From: Methylococcaceae bacterium
GTDB taxonomy: Bacteria > Pseudomonadota > Gammaproteobacteria > Methylococcales > Methylomonadaceae
DNA length: 8,684 nt
NCBI GenBank assembly: GCA_021647145.1
Contig: JAKIVF010000136.1
Coordinates: 1-8,684, forward strand
Reading direction: 5' to 3'
The translations under genes and the position numbers were made by a program. Each line of letters begins with the position of its first letter. Within the stretch, counting starts at the first letter, position 1. The notes below the pieces were generated by a model. The model did not search any database, was not told the DNA's origin, and saw nothing but the letters and a program-made list of their open reading frames with translations. This document shows, one piece after another, positions 5,715 through 8,684 of the stretch.

Positions 5715-8684
5715 TTCTAACATAAGCTCTTGGACAGCAGAGCTACTAATTTCAAAAACATTACAAATTTCAGTCACTACCTCATCTATATTGTCGAGGT
5801 TATTTTTTATACATCGTTCTTCAGCCTCCTTGCAATGTTCAAAAAGGCTTTGCACGCCAAGTACACTACAACTCCCTTTTAAGGCATGAAATGCATTTCT
5901 TAGTCCTTCCAAATTTCCATCTTTAGAACATTTTTTCATTTCTTCTGTAAGCGTTGTTCCTGACTCAAGAAAAGCGTTAATGATTAATTCGACATCATCT
6001 CCCATCATTTCTCTGGTTTCTTCAAACTTATGACTGTTAATTATTTCAACACCAAAGGTCTCTTGTTCAACACTTTGATCTAAATCATATGGGTTTTCCA
6101 TTGACTCATATTCTTTTTTATTAACAACTGACTTGAGCGGTAACCACTTGGCCAATATATTCGATAGATTTTCAGCAGTATAAGGTTTGGTTAAATAATC
6201 ATCCATTCCTACATCCAAACATTTTTCACGATCACCTTGCATTGCGTTTGCAGTTAAAGCGACAATGGGTATTCTTTCTTGTTCAGCTTGAGCTTCAAAT
6301 TGTCTTATCTGATGAGTCGCTTCAAAACCATCCATCACTGGCATTTGGCAGTCCATCAATATTAGATCAAACGTTTTATTTTTTCTGGCATCTAATGCTT
6401 CTTGCCCATTTGAAACAATTTCAAAACCTAGATCAAAGTTAGTTAACATTGCCTTTCCTAAATGTTGATTAACCTTATTGTCATCTACAAATAATATGTT
6501 TCCATTGAGCTTTACAAATTCCTTTTTGATCTTTGGTTTATTATCTTTTGTAACTGAGAGGTTTTGAACAGTGGATATGGCATCAAACAGTAAAGATTGT
6601 CTAATGGGTTTATTAAGCAGTAAATCAAAATATTTATGATTATCAGTGTGATAATCTAAGCCCATTGAACTTAATAGAATGATTTTTAAATTGTTAAAAA
6701 TTGGGTTTTGACGAATTTTGACGGCAACTTCTTGGCCTGTTATTCCTGGCATTTGCATATCAAGAAGTAAAATATCAAAGGGTTTTTTATTTTCAAAGGC
6801 TTCTTGTAATCGGTATAAACCTATCTCTGAATTAGTTTCGGTAAAATTTTCTCCACCCCAGTTCTCAATATATTTTCTAAGGATTAAACAGTTTGTTTCA
6901 TTATCATCAATCGTTAAAATACGAAGATTATCCAGTGTAAAGGGTTGTTTATTATCTTTGGTAATATCGAAACTTAGTTCAAACCAGAATGTAGAGCCTT
7001 CACCAACTTGACTAGTCAAGCCTAATTTACCTCCCATCATTTCCACTAGGCTTTTAGAAATTGCTAACCCAAGACCTGTACCACCGAATTCTCGACTAGT
7101 CGATGTATCAGCCTGGGTGAAAGCTTGAAATAGCTTTCCTTGCTTATCAACAGGAATGCCAATACCGGTATCTTTTATCTCAAAACGTAATTTTGTTTTA
7201 TGTTCTGACTCCTCTACGGTAGAAATACTAACGGATACCTCTCCTTCAGAGGTAAATTTAATTGCATTACTCATCAGATTATTTAAAACCTGCTGTAACC
7301 GCATGACATCCCCTTGTAACAGAATCTTAATTTCAGGTGATATAAAACACGATAACTCTATATTTTTCTGATAGGCCAATTTTGATAATAACTCAGTTGT
7401 ATCCTCAATTGCCTTTCTCAAATCAAAGTCGATATGTTCTATATGTAATTTACCGGATTCAATTTTAGAAATATCGAGAATGTCATTAATTACATTTAGC
7501 AACATATTGGCAGAACCATGCGCGATATCAATATAGCCTTTTGACTTGTCATCTAGATCTATATGACTTAAAAGCTCCAACATACCCAAAACACCATTCA
7601 TCGGAGTTCGAATTTCATGACTCATATTAGCCAAAAAGTCAGATTTTGCCTGAGCCATAGCTTCAGCATTTTTTCTGGCTTGTTGCATCTCCTGTTTTAC
7701 GCGTTCATTGGCAATCGCTAGACCAAACATATCACCAATAAACCTCAAGGTATCAAGCCTTGATTCTTTTCTAGATGGATAAGTATCTGTATAAATAAAT
7801 AAGATACCTAATATTATTCCATTGTGACGTAGTGGAACTATATAATGGCCATGAGCAACCATACCTTCAAAAGAATGTTCATGATAAGGGTCAGAAAAAC
7901 AATCATCAGAAACGATTAATTCGCCTGAAACTGCCGCTCGACCGCAAAGACAGTTTCCTAGTTTGACGCATTTTTCCTTAGTTAAAAATTCCTCGGTATA
8001 TTGACCATGTGTAACAAACATTTCCAGTTTATCACCGCCTTCAGGCAAGATAAAAACACCTAATTTGTTTTGAATTTGTAGATCGACAGATTTAGAAATA
8101 GCTTTTAATGATATTTCTACACGTTCTTTTAACGAACTTTGTCCCTGAAGAATTTGAGAGACTTCTGCTCGAATAAGCGCATCATTTTTATCATTTAAAT
8201 TTTGTTGTTCAAGTTCTTTTAATTTTGTTATATCAGTGCGTATAGAAATATACTGGTAAGGTTTTCCTTTTTCATTAATAAAAGGAACAACCGTGGAGTC
8301 CATCCAAAAACAGTGCCCATCTTTAGCTTTGTTCTTTATTTCAGCATGCCAAACTCTTCCACTCCCAATGGTTTGATACATATTTTCCCAAAACTCATCT
8401 GAATGCTCCCCACTGTTTACTATACGATGATTAATCCCAACTAGCTCATTTTTAGTATATTGAGAAGTTTCTAGCATTTTATCATTAGCATAAAGAATTG
8501 TTCCCTTTGTATCTGTAATACTAACGACCCCATGCTGATCCACAGCATATTGAAGGTTCTGATTGTCTTTTATTTTTTGTTTAAGCTCTAACTGAAAACT
8601 AATACTTTCTCTATATTTTTTATTCATTCGTATAGCAACTATTGCCTGAAATATAAAAAAAATAGGAATCAAAATTGAGAGTAC
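5703..8684 (-). CDS. Hybrid sensor histidine kinase, BarA/GacS-like (5' end outside window)
   Basis: Inner-membrane hybrid kinase. Residues are numbered from the TTG at 8672, which is not the real start: the frame is open to the window edge (V-L-S-I-L-I-P-I-F-F) and these codons form a transmembrane helix to about residue 15. More N-terminal sensor sequence therefore lies outside. Domains in order are PAS/PAC (about 40-155), GAF (about 185-325), HisKA, HATPase, REC1, REC2 and HPt. HisKA has H352 in S-H-E-I-R-T-P. HATPase (about 450-567) has N469, D-T-G-I-G-I-P (501-507) and G-G-T-G-L-G-L (530-536). REC1 (about 582-700) has D589, D590, D638 and K688, with Ser in place of the usual Thr. REC2 (about 724-840) has D730, D731, D774, T807 and K829. 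The C-terminal HPt (about 880-975) has H929 in A-F-H-A-L-K-G-S. All phosphotransfer residues are present, so a His-Asp-His-Asp relay to the downstream REC-GGDEF-EAL protein is likely. The GAF domain is rich in Cys and His (C235, C241, C243, C258, H264, H266, H274, H276) and may sense redox state or a metal. Confidence 0.93.
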   Translation of the reverse strand, partial: VLSILIPIFFIFQAIVAIRMNKKYRESISFQLELKQKIKDNQNLQYAVDQHGVVSITDTKGTILYANDKMLETSQYTKNELVGINHRIVNSGEHSDEFWENMYQTIGSGRVWHAEIKNKAKDGHCFWMDSTVVPFINEKGKPYQYISIRTDITKLKELEQQNLNDKNDALIRAEVSQILQGQSSLKERVEISLKAISKSVDLQIQNKLGVFILPEGGDKLEMFVTHGQYTEEFLTKEKCVKLGNCLCGRAAVSGELIVSDDCFSDPYHEHSFEGMVAHGHYIVPLRHNGIILGILFIYTDTYPSRKESRLDTLRFIGDMFGLAIANERVKQEMQQARKNAEAMAQAKSDFLANMSHEIRTPMNGVLGMLELLSHIDLDDKSKGYIDIAHGSANMLLNVINDILDISKIESGKLHIEHIDFDLRKAIEDTTELLSKLAYQKNIELSCFISPEIKILLQGDVMRLQQVLNNLMSNAIKFTSEGEVSVSISTVEESEHKTKLRFEIKDTGIGIPVDKQGKLFQAFTQADTSTSREFGGTGLGLAISKSLVEMMGGKLGLTSQVGEGSTFWFELSFDITKDNKQPFTLDNLRILTIDDNETNCLILRKYIENWGGENFTETNSEIGLYRLQEAFENKKPFDILLLDMQMPGITGQEVAVKIRQNPIFNNLKIILLSSMGLDYHTDNHKYFDLLLNKPIRQSLLFDAISTVQNLSVTKDNKPKIKKEFVKLNGNILFVDDNKVNQHLGKAMLTNFDLGFEIVSNGQEALDARKNKTFDLILMDCQMPVMDGFEATHQIRQFEAQAEQERIPIVALTANAMQGDREKCLDVGMDDYLTKPYTAENLSNILAKWLPLKSVVNKKEYESMENPYDLDQSVEQETFGVEIINSHKFEETREMMGDDVELIINAFLESGTTLTEEMKKCSKDGNLEGLRNAFHALKGSCSVLGVQSLFEHCKEAEERCIKNNLDNIDEVVTEICNVFEISSSAVQELMLEKEI

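Noticed and set aside
6242..6442. 66-residue plus-strand frame opposite the kinase
   Set aside because: Antisense shadow of the REC2 coding region with no family resemblance.
6718..7371. Two plus-strand frames (6718-7011 and 7156-7371) opposite the kinase
   Set aside because: Antisense shadows of the REC1 and HATPase regions, whose minus-strand motifs are unmistakable.

Overview
The window is AT-rich (roughly mid-thirties % G+C by eye) and the genes read as a low-GC gammaproteobacterium. Reasons are an FNR-type regulator with FnrN-style cysteine spacing, a BarA/GacS-like hybrid kinase and a REC-PAS-GGDEF-EAL regulator. A marine or freshwater methanotroph or sulfur oxidiser relative would fit, but that placement is a guess from general look, not a match.

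Left edge (1 to about 127): the end of an insertion sequence. The first 13 codons of an IS3-type OrfA transposase run leftward out of the window. The outer end of the element appears to abut the start codon of a thioredoxin/peroxiredoxin-like gene at 131, so that gene has probably lost its native upstream region.

131-1442: the thioredoxin-like gene (+) and a Crp/Fnr regulator (-) converge with a 4-bp gap. The regulator carries four cysteines that fit the 4Fe-4S ligands of oxygen-sensing FNR proteins, but its DNA-recognition helix is not FNR-like. 1443-1716: a divergent intergenic region with a candidate promoter, a possible FNR-type half-site pair placed at -41.5 and an 8-bp inverted repeat. 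1717-1935: a 72-aa cysteine-rich small protein, divergent from the regulator and a natural candidate for its target.

1936-2200: 265 bp of AT-rich non-coding DNA with a G-free tract. 2201-3376: a 391-aa protein of unknown function. 3377-3597: a 221-bp spacer between convergent genes with no convincing terminator.

3598-8684 (-): a two-gene signalling operon. The upstream gene, cut by the right edge, is a membrane hybrid histidine kinase (TM-PAS-GAF-HisKA-HATPase-REC-REC-HPt). It is coupled by a TAATG stop/start overlap to a REC-PAS-GGDEF-EAL response regulator. All phosphotransfer residues and both cyclic-di-GMP active sites are present. The likely job is a His-Asp-His-Asp phosphorelay that sets cyclic-di-GMP turnover.

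The most original points are the IS/gene junction, the FeS-type regulator paired with a Cys-rich small protein, and the Cys/His-rich GAF domain of the kinase.
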